Source: Ferrovibrio sp. (GTDB lineage Bacteria; Pseudomonadota; Alphaproteobacteria; Ferrovibrionales; Ferrovibrionaceae). From it: 46,925 nt of DNA. The position numbers were made by a program, and so were the translations under genes. Below the pieces are notes generated by a model, which was not told the origin of the DNA, did not search any database, and was given only the letters and a program-made list of their open reading frames with translations. Shown here one piece after another: positions 17,853 to 25,236 of the stretch (the first letter of the stretch is position 1; every line of letters starts with the position of its first letter). The stretch is taken from NCBI RefSeq assembly GCF_025869515.1, contig NZ_JAOZVR010000100.1:1-46925 (forward strand), in the 5' to 3' direction.

Positions 17853-18349
17853 CGGGCAGATTCCTTCCACAGGCGCCAGCCGGTCAGGCGCTGCGATATC
17901 CAGGTAACGATGCGGCGGCCGTTATAGATCGTGATGACGAAGGCGATATGGCCGAAGATCACCCACAGCGAGGTTTCGGCAATACCCTCATGCAGGTCTT
18001 CCATCCAGGTCACGACATCGGCGATGGCACCGCTGGCAGCGGCGAGACCGACCATGCCGAGCAGGGTGACGGCGAACCAGGCGAAGAAGGGATTGCGGCC
18101 GCGGCGGCGGCCGAACCAGGCCAGCGTTGCGCTCAGGCTCGGTCGCGGCAGATGCCATACATTGCCGGCCGGTGCCAGCATGCCGACCAGCAGGCGGACC
18201 GCGATGGCCGCCAGCACCGTATAACCAGCGAAGAGGTGCATGGCATAGGTATCCTCATCGGCGGTGATATAGGCGACGAGGAAACCGCCGGCGAGAACGG
18301 CGTGCCAGAGGTGCAGCAGGGTGAAGGCGTATTTTTTCAGGTTGAACAT
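17849..18349 (-). CDS. Membrane cytochrome b (Ni/Fe-hydrogenase b-type fold)
   Basis: A four-helix inner-membrane cytochrome b561-like protein of 166 residues that likely passes electrons from quinol to periplasmic cytochromes. Helices lie near residues 8-30, 36-60, 90-112 and 125-148. Candidate heme ligands are H13 and H16 in helix 1 (LLHLWHAVLAGG), H38 in helix 2 and H133 in helix 4 (FGHIAF). The ATG at 18349 is chosen because GAGG lies 8 bases upstream, inside the end of the preceding gene; a TTG at 18361 is also in frame. The gene overlaps the SHP gene by 4 bases. This b/SHP/DHC order is the known SHP operon. Confidence 0.88.
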   Translation of the reverse strand: MFNLKKYAFTLLHLWHAVLAGGFLVAYITADEDTYAMHLFAGYTVLAAIAVRLLVGMLAPAGNVWHLPRPSLSATLAWFGRRRGRNPFFAWFAVTLLGMVGLAAASGAIADVVTWMEDLHEGIAETSLWVIFGHIAFVITIYNGRRIVTWISQRLTGWRLWKESAR

Positions 18350-18357
18350 GGATTGCC

Positions 18358-18627
18358 TCAATCGTCATGCTCGGCGTCATGATGAGGCTTGCGGTCGCCG
18401 CGATGGTGCTTTTCCATCCTGTCACCGCGATGCTTATCGTGGCGCTCTGCCTTTTCGCGTGACGTCGACGACCGGTCCGGCTGGATGTAGCCGTTATCCG
18501 GGGCAGCCTGTTGACTGGCGTTGGCGTGCTGCGACGGTGCGGAATCCGCCACAGCGGCGTAGGCGGCGGCAGCGCCGGCGATGATGGCGGCAGCCACCAG
18601 ACCCTGAAACAGCATTTTGCGGAGCAT
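18358..18627 (-). CDS. Small exported His-rich protein
   Basis: An 89-residue protein of unknown function. It has a signal peptide or N-terminal membrane anchor (MLRKMLFQGLVAAAIIAGAA, with a likely cut after AYA). A low-complexity Gln/Ala/Ser region follows, and then a very charged tail from about residue 55 with repeated His, Asp, Lys and Arg (GDRMEKHHRGDRKPHHDAEH). Eight His fall in the last third, which suggests binding of divalent metal or heme in the periplasm; this is inference. It is the first gene of the cytochrome operon, with GAGGG before its ATG, and it ends just before the cytochrome b start. Confidence 0.75.
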   Translation of the reverse strand: MLRKMLFQGLVAAAIIAGAAAAYAAVADSAPSQHANASQQAAPDNGYIQPDRSSTSREKAERHDKHRGDRMEKHHRGDRKPHHDAEHDD

Positions 18628-18673
18628 GGCATTTCCCTCGTGTTTGCGATGGGTGAATGCTAGCGGAGGTGGG

Positions 18674-18711
18674 CTGAACCGGGCCTGACCGGCACGTTCA
18701 TCGGCCGTTCA
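18674..18711. promoter_or_regulatory. Two 11-base-spaced direct-repeat pairs (response-regulator boxes)
   Basis: The 108-base divergent region between the cytochrome operon and the PepSY/two-component operon holds two pairs of direct repeats. The first is CTGAAC-N5-CTGACC (18674-18690). The second is CGTTCA-N5-CGTTCA (18695-18711), which reads TGAACG-N5-TGAACG on the - strand. Hexamers repeated every 11 bases are the classic binding pattern of OmpR/PhoP-type regulators. The two pairs point in opposite directions, toward the two divergent operons. The regulator is most likely the one encoded at 19038. Confidence 0.6.
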
Positions 18712-18735
18712 GCTTCCGGCCGCTATGGTGCATCT

Positions 18736-19041
18736 ATGCGATTTATGGGTCTGATGCTCTGCCTGATACTCGCCGCGCCGGTTGCGCAAGCTGGCGAGCG
18801 CGACCACGACCGTGCGCGCAGGGCGGTCGAAGCGGGTGAGATCAAGCCGTTGCGCGAGGTGCTGGCCGAGGCCGAGAAGGCCCATAACGGACGGCTGATC
18901 GAGGCCGAGCTGGAGAGCAAGGACGGAAAAATGGTCTACGAACTCAAGCTTCTTACCGTCGAAGGCCGCGTTCTGAAGGTCTATTATGATGCCCGCAGCG
19001 GTGCGCTGCTGAAGGTGGACAGACCGCATAGCCGCGAATGA
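18736..19041 (+). CDS. PepSY-domain periplasmic protein
   Basis: A 101-residue exported protein with a signal peptide (about 1-19, cut after AQA) and one PepSY-like domain: ARRAVEAGEIKPLREVLAEA, then a beta segment GRLIEAELESKDGKMVYELK and VLKVYYDARSGALLKV. PepSY proteins act as periplasmic modulators or inhibitors and often accompany PhoQ-like kinases and cytochrome b genes. Its stop overlaps the regulator start (ATGA), so it is the first gene of a three-gene operon and may modulate the sensor kinase. No strong ribosome site is visible. Confidence 0.85.
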   Translation: MRFMGLMLCLILAAPVAQAGERDHDRARRAVEAGEIKPLREVLAEAEKAHNGRLIEAELESKDGKMVYELKLLTVEGRVLKVYYDARSGALLKVDRPHSRE

Positions 19042-19706
19042 GAATCCTTATCGTCGAGGACGAGCCGGTATTGGCCCTGCGCCTGCAGCAGACGCTGGAG
19101 GCGGCCGGCTTTGTCGTCGATGTCGCCTATGATGGCGAGGAGGGCTGGCATCTGGGCGATACCGAACCCTACGATGCCGCCGTGCTCGATCTTGGCCTGC
19201 CGAAAATCGACGGTATCACCATATTGCGGCGCTGGCGCGACGCCGGCCGCACCCTGCCGGTACTGATTCTGACCGCGCGCAGCCGCTGGTCGGAAAAGAT
19301 GACCGGCTTCCAGGCCGGTGCGGATGACTACCTGACCAAACCCTTCGAGATGGACGAGGTGGTCTATCGCCTGCGTGCTCTGATCCGCCGTGCCGCGGGC
19401 CACGCCCAGCCGGAACTGGCCTGCGGCAAGCTGCATCTCGATTCTCTCGCCGGCCGCTTCAGCTTCGATGGGATTCCGGTGCAGTTGACGGCGCAGGAAT
19501 TCCGCATCCTGTCCTATCTCATGCATCATGCCGGCAAGGTGGTGAGCCGTACGGAATTGATCGAGCATGTTTACGATCGCCATTTCGACCGCGACTCCAA
19601 TGTGCTCGAGGTCCTGATCGGCCGCATCCGTCGCAAGCTGGGTGCGGAGATGATCCACACGGTTCGTGGTCAGGGCTATCGCCTGGCCGAGGCAGCTGCA
19701 TCGTGA
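19038..19706 (+). CDS. OmpR/PhoP-family response regulator
   Basis: A two-domain DNA-binding response regulator of 222 residues. The receiver domain has the acidic pair in VEDEP (residues 7-9), the phospho-acceptor Asp51 in AAVLDLGLPKIDG, the Thr in LILTAR and Lys101 in YLTKPFEMDE. The winged-helix domain carries LTAQEFRILSYLMHHAGKVV and the recognition-helix region RDSNVLEVLIGRIRRKL, ending IHTVRGQGYRLAEA. It overlaps the PepSY gene by 4 bases and the kinase gene by 4 bases. It probably controls the divergent cytochrome operon through the repeats at 18674-18711. Confidence 0.93.
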   Translation: MRILIVEDEPVLALRLQQTLEAAGFVVDVAYDGEEGWHLGDTEPYDAAVLDLGLPKIDGITILRRWRDAGRTLPVLILTARSRWSEKMTGFQAGADDYLTKPFEMDEVVYRLRALIRRAAGHAQPELACGKLHLDSLAGRFSFDGIPVQLTAQEFRILSYLMHHAGKVVSRTELIEHVYDRHFDRDSNVLEVLIGRIRRKLGAEMIHTVRGQGYRLAEAAAS

Positions 19707-21058
19707 CCGCCGGTGCAGGATTGCCGCGGCCGCGACGCTCGCTGACCTTCCGGTTGATCGCGGCTGCCACGGTCTGGATGCTGGTCCTGCTTTCCGCCGG
19801 CGGCATCGTGCTGACCACCGCTTTCCGCAATTCTGCCGAACAGGAATTCGGTCAGCGTCTCGATGCCCTGTTGCGCGCCATGATCGCTGCCATCGAGGTC
19901 GGATCGGATGGCGCCGTGACGGTGACCAAACCGCTGGGCGACCCACGTTTCGAGCAGGTATTTTCCGGCTGGTACTGGCAGGTGGCGGAACCCTCCGGCC
20001 GGCTGGTGCGGTCGCGCTCGCTGTGGGACAGCACCCTGCCGCGACATGACGACGGAACCGAGATGCAGCGCCACCGTATCGCAGGGCCGAATGGCGAGTC
20101 GCTGCTGGCCGCAGAGCGGGATTTGCAATTCCCCGGCGGCGACGGTCCGATGCATGTCGCGGTCGCCGGCGACCTGCGCGACATCAACAGCCGCGTCCGC
20201 GGTTTCGATACGGTACTGCTGGCAGCCCTGGTGCTGTTTGCTTTCGGTATGGTCGGTGCGATCGTGGTTCAGGTGCGGTTCGGCCTGCAGCCGCTGCGTG
20301 CCATGACCGCCGGCCTCGCCGCGATCCGCAGCGGAAAATCCACCCGACTTGAGGGCGATTATCCGCGCGAAGTCGCACCATTGGCCGATGCGATGAATGC
20401 CGTGCTGGCACATGACGCGTTGCTGATCGAGCGGGCTCGCACGCATGTCGGCAATCTGGCACATGGCCTGAAGACTCCGCTGGCCGTGCTCAAGGCCGAA
20501 CTGCATGAAGTCCCGGACCGCAAGGTAATGGATGAACAGGTCGGCGTGATGGTGCGGCTGATCGAGAGGCATCTGGCGCGGGCGGCGGCCGCGACCGGAT
20601 CGGGGCCGGCGCTCGGCGTCGGCACGGCGGTGCGGCCCGTGGTGCAGGATATCGTCGATGTCCTCAAACGCGTGCATGCGGCCAAGGGGCTAGCCTTCGA
20701 GATCGATATTCCGGCCACGCTGGCCTTCCCGGGCGACCGCGGCGATCTCGAAGAGATGATGGGTAACCTGATTGAGAATGCCTGCAAATGGGCGCGCGGC
20801 AAAATCCGCATTGCCGCGCAGGATGCCGATCCAGTGGTCATTACCGTGGAGGATGACGGACCGGGGATAGCCGATACCGCGGTGGCCCTGGCGCTCGCCC
20901 GCGGTATTCGCCTGGACGAAACCAGGGCCGGCTCCGGCCTGGGCCTCGCCATCGTGGCAGACCTGGTCACCATCTATGGCGGCACGATCGATCTCGAACG
21001 ATCGCCGCTGGGCGGGCTCAGGGCCGCGCTGACCTTACCGGGCCGGAACCCCCGCTGA
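19703..21058 (+). CDS. PhoQ-like sensor histidine kinase
   Basis: An inner-membrane sensor kinase of 451 residues that starts with GTG overlapping the regulator stop. TM1 is at about 17-40 and TM2 at about 170-192, with a 130-residue periplasmic sensor between them. A HAMP linker follows, and then the H-box HVGNLAHGLKTPLAVLKAEL with phospho-acceptor His254. The GLKTPLAVL form is that of the PhoQ subgroup. The ATPase domain has MGNLIENACKWA (N box), VEDDGPGI (G1) and GSGLGLAIVADLV (G2). The signal is unknown; the cytochrome and PepSY neighbours suggest redox, oxygen or metal. Confidence 0.92.
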   Translation: MTAGAGLPRPRRSLTFRLIAAATVWMLVLLSAGGIVLTTAFRNSAEQEFGQRLDALLRAMIAAIEVGSDGAVTVTKPLGDPRFEQVFSGWYWQVAEPSGRLVRSRSLWDSTLPRHDDGTEMQRHRIAGPNGESLLAAERDLQFPGGDGPMHVAVAGDLRDINSRVRGFDTVLLAALVLFAFGMVGAIVVQVRFGLQPLRAMTAGLAAIRSGKSTRLEGDYPREVAPLADAMNAVLAHDALLIERARTHVGNLAHGLKTPLAVLKAELHEVPDRKVMDEQVGVMVRLIERHLARAAAATGSGPALGVGTAVRPVVQDIVDVLKRVHAAKGLAFEIDIPATLAFPGDRGDLEEMMGNLIENACKWARGKIRIAAQDADPVVITVEDDGPGIADTAVALALARGIRLDETRAGSGLGLAIVADLVTIYGGTIDLERSPLGGLRAALTLPGRNPR

Positions 21059-21061
21059 AAC

Positions 21062-21424
21062 TTATGCCTTTACCAGCGTCTTGAAGCCGCCGTAGCACAT
21101 GCGCTTCACGTCGAAAGGCATCTGCTTCGGGTCGGGGCACATTGCCTGGATGCGCGGGTCCTTCATCACTTTGGCATTGACCGTGTCGCGATGCTTGCGC
21201 GACTTGAACATGATCCAGGAAAATACCGGCACTTCGCCTTTCTTCAGCTTCATCAGCTTGGGATAGGGCAGGCCGAAGGCGGTCTTGAGGTCGTCGCCGG
21301 CGCATTCGCGATAATCCAGCGCACCATGCTCGCGCCAGATCTTGCCGGCCTTGGCGGCCATCTTCTTGTAGGCCGCCAGATTCTTCTTCGGCACCGGCAA
21401 CAGGAAACCGTCCACATAACTCAT
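21062..21424 (-). CDS. DUF1428 family protein (YbaA-like)
   Basis: A cytoplasmic protein of 120 residues with the DUF1428 dimeric alpha/beta-barrel fold. It begins MSYVDGFLLPVPKKNLAAYK and ends MCYGGFKTLVKA, both typical. In between are VFSWIMFKSRKHRDTVNAKV and MKDPRIQAMCPDPKQMPFDV. Its biochemical role is not known. The ATG at 21424 has AAGGAAG upstream. It is divergent from a VOC-family gene, with a shared palindromic operator between them. Such proteins are often controlled by ArsR-type repressors with SRPBCC or VOC partners, but no regulator gene is found here. Confidence 0.88.
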   Translation of the reverse strand: MSYVDGFLLPVPKKNLAAYKKMAAKAGKIWREHGALDYRECAGDDLKTAFGLPYPKLMKLKKGEVPVFSWIMFKSRKHRDTVNAKVMKDPRIQAMCPDPKQMPFDVKRMCYGGFKTLVKA

Positions 21425-21450
21425 CGCAGTCTTCCTTCTCTGTGCATTGC

Positions 21451-21480
21451 TTGACATGCATATAACCTATTGGTTATATA
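21451..21480 (+). promoter_or_regulatory. Promoter with embedded palindromic operator
   Basis: TTGACA (21451-21456) and TTATAT (21474-21479) make a good -35/-10 pair with a 17-base spacer reading toward the VOC gene. A palindrome fills the spacer and -10: arms ATATAACC (21460-21467) and GGTTATAT (21472-21479), 4 bases apart. A bound dimeric repressor would block RNA polymerase and probably also the DUF1428 promoter on the other strand. TAACC/GGTTA half-sites suit ArsR-like repressors; this is inference. Confidence 0.65.
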
Positions 21481-21572
21481 TCGCGTCGATGGCGAGATGT
21501 CAAATGCTGGCGCCTTTTATTACGCCATGTTGGCCGAAGCCGGTCGGATCATCCCCACAGAAGGAGCGTATC

Positions 21573-22037
21573 GTGCAGATCAATCCCTATCTGATGTTCA
21601 ACGGCCAATGCGAAGCGGCGTTCCGCTATTACGAAAAGCATCTCGGCGGCAGGATCGTCGCGATGATGAAATATAGCGAAGCGCCGCCGATGCCGGCAGG
21701 CGAAGCGCCGCCTGAAGGCGGCTGCGCGCCGGACATGACCGGCGCCGAGAACCTGATCATGCATGCCTGCATGGAACTCGGAAATGTGTCGCTGATGGCA
21801 TCCGATTATCCGCCCAACATGTCCGAGAAGATGCAGGGCATGTCGGTGACGCTGAATGTCACCAGCGTGCCGGAGGCCGAGCGGATTTTCGCCGCGTTGT
21901 CTAACGGTGGCGCCATCACCAGCCCGCTGCAGAAGACCTTCTGGGCCGCGGCTTTCGGCACTGTGACCGATCAGTTCGGCACGCCCTGGATGGTCAACTG
22001 TGTGGCAGAAGCCCAGATGATGAAGGCCGCGTCATAA
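21573..22037 (+). CDS. VOC-family (PhnB-like) protein
   Basis: A 154-residue member of the glyoxalase/bleomycin-resistance (vicinal oxygen chelate) superfamily, PhnB subgroup. Typical segments are INPYLMFNGQCEAAFRYYEK, LGGRIVAMMKYSEAPP, LIMHACMELGNVSLMASDYP, MSVTLNVTSVPEAERIFAAL and FWAAAFGTVTDQFGTPWMVN. The substrate is unknown. The start is a GTG at 21573 with a clean AAGGAG 6 bases earlier; an earlier ATG in the frame would place the operator inside the gene. It ends before a strong terminator. Confidence 0.88.
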   Translation: MQINPYLMFNGQCEAAFRYYEKHLGGRIVAMMKYSEAPPMPAGEAPPEGGCAPDMTGAENLIMHACMELGNVSLMASDYPPNMSEKMQGMSVTLNVTSVPEAERIFAALSNGGAITSPLQKTFWAAAFGTVTDQFGTPWMVNCVAEAQMMKAAS

Positions 22038-22058
22038 ACTTTTGCGCATGCCGCAACG

Positions 22059-22092
22059 AAAAAGCCCGGCAGGGAAACCTGCCGGGCTTTTT
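22059..22092. terminator. Bidirectional intrinsic terminator
   Basis: A 15-bp perfect stem (AAAAAGCCCGGCAGG with CCTGCCGGGCTTTTT) around a GAAA tetraloop. The A-run on one side and the T-run on the other let it serve both the VOC gene and gcrA, which converge here. Confidence 0.95.
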
Positions 22093-22117
22093 GCGGAAAC
22101 CGGACCTTCGGGATGGT

Positions 22118-22654
22118 TCAGGCGGCGTTGATCGCCTTGACCGCCTCGACGGCGCTCTCCGGGTTCCAGTTCGTGTAGGCCGCTGCGCAATGCGACGCGC
22201 AGTAGGGTTTACCCGGTAGTGCCACATGACTGCAGAAATCGAATTCGGCGCTCTTGGGGTCGCCGATCGGCCACTTGCAGCGCGGGCCGGTCGATGGCGT
22301 CAGCGCCGCCAGCATGGCTGCGGTCAGCTGGGCCTGGGAAGCCGGGCTGTGATGGCCGGCCGGGGTGGCTGCGTCTTCGCGCACCTGCACGGGGGCTCGG
22401 GCAGGGGCGGGCGCTGCAGCCGTATGTCCGCCCCCGCCGCTGGATCCGCCACCGCCATGGCTGGTGGCCGGGCGCGGCTGGGCCGGCTTTTCGCTGCGCA
22501 TGATCGGTGAGGCCCGCTTGGCAAGACCGATCCGGTGCGCCTTGCCGACCACGGCGTTGCGGGTCATGCCCAGCTGCTTGCCGATCTGCGTGATCGACTG
22601 GCCGGATTCCCAGTATTGCACCAGGAGTTTAACTTTCTCGTCAGTCCACACCAT
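22118..22654 (-). CDS. gcrA: GcrA cell cycle regulator
   Basis: GcrA is an alphaproteobacterial co-activator that binds sigma70 holoenzyme and CcrM-methylated GANTC promoters, timing genes of DNA replication, division and polarity. The 178-residue protein has the DNA-binding head at 1-46 (VWTDEKVKLLVQYWESGQSI, MTRNAVVGKAHRIGLAKR). A low-complexity Ala/Pro/Gly linker (about 50-120) follows. The sigma-binding tail is rich in Cys (GPRCKWPIGDP, FCSHVALPGKPYCASHC). All of these match the family. Its upstream region carries three GANTC sites and two perfect DnaA boxes. It is divergent from a PhyH gene. Confidence 0.95.
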   Translation of the reverse strand: MVWTDEKVKLLVQYWESGQSITQIGKQLGMTRNAVVGKAHRIGLAKRASPIMRSEKPAQPRPATSHGGGGSSGGGGHTAAAPAPARAPVQVREDAATPAGHHSPASQAQLTAAMLAALTPSTGPRCKWPIGDPKSAEFDFCSHVALPGKPYCASHCAAAYTNWNPESAVEAVKAINAA

Positions 22655-22723
22655 ATCTAGCCCCCATATTGGCTTTGGCCGCTAAATGGAGTAAAGGCGC
22701 CAAAATCGGGGTTCGGTCAATCG

Positions 22724-22793
22724 GACTCTTCCATTATCCACAAGAATCTCTGGAAACAGCCGTGCTAAGCCCTTAAGTCTTCGAGGCCGAATC
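22724..22793. promoter_or_regulatory. Three GANTC (CcrM) sites upstream of gcrA
   Basis: GACTC at 22724-22728, GAATC at 22744-22748 and GAATC at 22789-22793 lie in the 153-base gap between gcrA and the PhyH gene. The first sits just upstream of a weak -35 on the - strand (TTGACC, complement of 22715-22720). In Caulobacter gcrA expression responds to GANTC methylation state, so the same control is plausible here. Confidence 0.55.
22734..22742 (+). promoter_or_regulatory. DnaA box 1 upstream of gcrA
   Basis: TTATCCACA, a perfect match to the DnaA binding consensus, 80 bases upstream of the gcrA start and beside two GANTC sites. DnaA activates gcrA in Caulobacter, so a regulatory role is plausible. 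Confidence 0.7.
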
Positions 22794-22797
22794 GGAG

Positions 22798-22806
22798 TTA
22801 TCCACA
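22798..22806 (+). promoter_or_regulatory. DnaA box 2, abutting the PhyH start
   Basis: A second perfect TTATCCACA, 64 bases from box 1 in the same orientation. It ends one base before the PhyH ATG and occupies the place of a ribosome site, so DnaA bound here could affect that gene too. Confidence 0.65.
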
Positions 22807-22807
22807 G

Positions 22808-23719
22808 ATGTCCGCGTTTTCCGCCGCCCGTTCAGCCGACCAACCGGAGCTTGACCACAACTGGGAAGTCCGGCTGCCGGAGCCTGAAGTCCTGCGCACG
22901 GCCTATGCCCGGGACGGCTATGCGATCGTCCGTGGACTGTTTTCTCCGGCCGAAGTGGTCGTCATGGCCGGAGCTTTCGACCGCCTGCAGGCCGCCGGCC
23001 TGGCACTCGGGCGCAGCTTCCGGCATGGCAACCTGCTGTTCCGGCTGGGCGACGACCCGCATCTGGGCCGCATCCTGCGCATGGTGCAATGGCCGTCCTG
23101 GCGCGATGCGGCGCTCGACCGCGTCCGCCTGGACCTGCGCTTCGCCGCCGTGCTGCAGCCGCTGATCGGCGACAGCCTGAAGCAGATCATCAACCAGATG
23201 CACTGGAAGCCGCCGGGCGCGGCCCGGGTGGAATTCGCCTATCATCAGGACAGTCGCTTCCGCCGGCCTGCCACCGCCTTCCGCGATCTTGCCGGATCCT
23301 ATGTGCAGACCGGCATCGCCATCGATCCGCATACGCGGGCCAGTGGCGCCATGAAGGTGATCCCTGGCAGCCATTGGCTGGGCGATCTCGGCCTGGGCGG
23401 CGATGGTCCGATCCTGCAGCAGTCGATGCAGGATGCGGCCCTGATGGCCGCTGGCCTCGATCCGGCCGCGGCGGTGGACCTGGAACTGGCGCCCGGCGAT
23501 CTGGCGCTCTGGTCGCCCTACCTGGTGCATGGCTCGGGCATCAACACCACGGCAGCCGATCGGCGCCTCTATATCAATGGCTATGTCCGGGCCGAAAATT
23601 GCGATCGTGGCGAATGGGCCTTCCGGGCCGGCCGGCCGCAGCGGCTGGGAGCCGAGCCCGTTCTGGTGCATTACGAAGCGTTGCATGAACGGCCCGAACC
23701 GCATTTCATCGACGACTGA
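22808..23719 (+). CDS. Second phytanoyl-CoA dioxygenase (PhyH) family protein
   Basis: A 303-residue Fe(II)/2-oxoglutarate dioxygenase, distinct from the one at 16081. YARDGYAIVRGLFSPAEVV is the usual family start. FAYHQDSRF supplies the HxD iron ligands, SGAMKVIPGSHWLGDLGLGG is the family signature, LVHGSGINTT carries the distal His, and DRRLYINGYVRA has the 2-oxoglutarate Arg. The substrate is unknown. The proposed ATG has only a distant GGAG, because a perfect DnaA box lies right before it. A later start is possible but would trim the N terminus before the conserved core. Confidence 0.87.
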   Translation: MSAFSAARSADQPELDHNWEVRLPEPEVLRTAYARDGYAIVRGLFSPAEVVVMAGAFDRLQAAGLALGRSFRHGNLLFRLGDDPHLGRILRMVQWPSWRDAALDRVRLDLRFAAVLQPLIGDSLKQIINQMHWKPPGAARVEFAYHQDSRFRRPATAFRDLAGSYVQTGIAIDPHTRASGAMKVIPGSHWLGDLGLGGDGPILQQSMQDAALMAAGLDPAAAVDLELAPGDLALWSPYLVHGSGINTTAADRRLYINGYVRAENCDRGEWAFRAGRPQRLGAEPVLVHYEALHERPEPHFIDD

Positions 23720-23760
23720 GGGTGATTGATTAGCCGCACGGAGTTTGCCACGGTGATGCC

Positions 23761-25236
23761 ATGACCAATCCAAGCGGCAGCTTCTCCTTCGATCTCGTCA
23801 TCTTCGGCGCCACCGGCGACCTTTCGCTGCGCAAGCTGGTGCCGGCTCTGTATCACCGCGATGTCGCCGGCCAGCTCAATGACGACGCCCGGCTGTTCGC
23901 GGTGGCGCGCGGCCACATGCCGGATGAGGAGTTCCGCATTCTGGCCCGCGCCGCGCTCGATCGACACCTCGATGCCGGCGATTACAACGAAAAGTCCGTC
24001 GACCGTTTTCTCGCCCGTTTCCGCTATCTCAGTCTCGACGCCGAGACGCCCGGCGATTATGCCGCGCTGGCCCGCGCGCTGGATGGCCCCGCCGACCGCG
24101 TCGTGGTTTTCTATCTGGCCATGGCGCCGCGTTTCTTCGGCCCGGTCTGCACCCAGCTCGCCGCTGCCGGTCTGAACCGGCCGCAGGCCCGCGTAGTGCT
24201 GGAAAAGCCCATCGGTCACGACCTGGCATCGGCCCGCGCCGTCAACGGTGCGGTGGCGGCGGCTTTCAGCGAAGACCGTGTTTTCCGCATCGACCACTAT
24301 CTCGGCAAGGAGACGGTGCAAAACCTGATGGCGCTGCGCTTTGCCAATGCCCTGTTCGAACCGGTCTGGCATCGCGGCGTGGTCGATCATGTGCAGGTCA
24401 CGGTGGCCGAGAAGATCGGCGTCGAAGGCCGTGCCGGCTATTACGACCATGCCGGCGCCCTGCGCGACATGATCCAGAATCATCTGCTGCAGCTGCTGTG
24501 TCTGGTGGCAATGGAACCGCCGAATGCCTTTGCTGCCGATGCGGTGCGCGACGAAAAACTGAAGGTGCTGGAGGCACTGCGTCCGCTGGCGGACGGCAAC
24601 ATCGGCGAGAAGACCGTGCGCGGCCAGTATGGCGCCGGTGCGGTGGATGGCCATGCCGTGCCGGCCTATACCGAGGAGATCGAACGCGACGACAGCACCA
24701 CGGAAACCTTCGTGGTGGTGAAGGCGGAGGTCGAGACCTGGCGCTGGGCCGGCGTGCCGTTTTACCTGCGCACCGGAAAACGCCTGCCGGTGCGGCGGTC
24801 TGAAATCGTGGTGCAGTTCCGTCCAGTGCCGCATCTGATCTTCCCGGGCGCAGTGCGCGACGTGGTGCCGAACCGCCTGGTGATCCGCCTGCAACCGGAT
24901 GAAGGTATCTCGTTGCATATGATGAGCAAGGTGCCGGGACCGGGCGGCATGCGCCTGCGCACCGCGCCGCTCAACCTGAGTTTCGCCGAAACCTTCCATG
25001 GCCGGCAGCCCGATGCCTATGAGCGTCTGCTGATGGATGTGGTGCGCGGCAATCCCATGCTGTTCATGCGCAGCGACGAGGTCGACGCCGCCTGGCGCTG
25101 GATCGAGCCGATCTTGGCCGCCTGGCAGGCGCAGGCGGATCGACCGAAACTCTATACCGCTGGCAGCTGGGGGCCTTCGGCCGCCATCGGCCTGATCGAA
25201 CGCGACGGCCGCAACTGGCACGAAGATATGCGATGA
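23761..25236 (+). CDS. zwf: Glucose-6-phosphate 1-dehydrogenase
   Basis: Oxidises glucose 6-phosphate to 6-phosphogluconolactone with NAD(P)+, the entry step of the Entner-Doudoroff and oxidative pentose phosphate routes. The length, 491 residues, is normal. Motifs: VIFGATGDLSLRKLVPALYH (Rossmann fingerprint, about 13-32), VVLEKPIGHDLASA, RIDHYLGKETVQN with the catalytic Asp/His region at 176-184, and PFYLRTGKRLPVRRSEIVVQ. No pgl or edd follows; the next gene is regB. No strong ribosome site is visible before the ATG. Confidence 0.96.
   Translation: MTNPSGSFSFDLVIFGATGDLSLRKLVPALYHRDVAGQLNDDARLFAVARGHMPDEEFRILARAALDRHLDAGDYNEKSVDRFLARFRYLSLDAETPGDYAALARALDGPADRVVVFYLAMAPRFFGPVCTQLAAAGLNRPQARVVLEKPIGHDLASARAVNGAVAAAFSEDRVFRIDHYLGKETVQNLMALRFANALFEPVWHRGVVDHVQVTVAEKIGVEGRAGYYDHAGALRDMIQNHLLQLLCLVAMEPPNAFAADAVRDEKLKVLEALRPLADGNIGEKTVRGQYGAGAVDGHAVPAYTEEIERDDSTTETFVVVKAEVETWRWAGVPFYLRTGKRLPVRRSEIVVQFRPVPHLIFPGAVRDVVPNRLVIRLQPDEGISLHMMSKVPGPGGMRLRTAPLNLSFAETFHGRQPDAYERLLMDVVRGNPMLFMRSDEVDAAWRWIEPILAAWQAQADRPKLYTAGSWGPSAAIGLIERDGRNWHEDMR

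Noticed and set aside
22734..22806. Replication origin based on the DnaA boxes near gcrA
   Set aside because: Only two boxes, no AT-rich unwinding region, and no dnaA, dnaN, hemE or parAB genes nearby.
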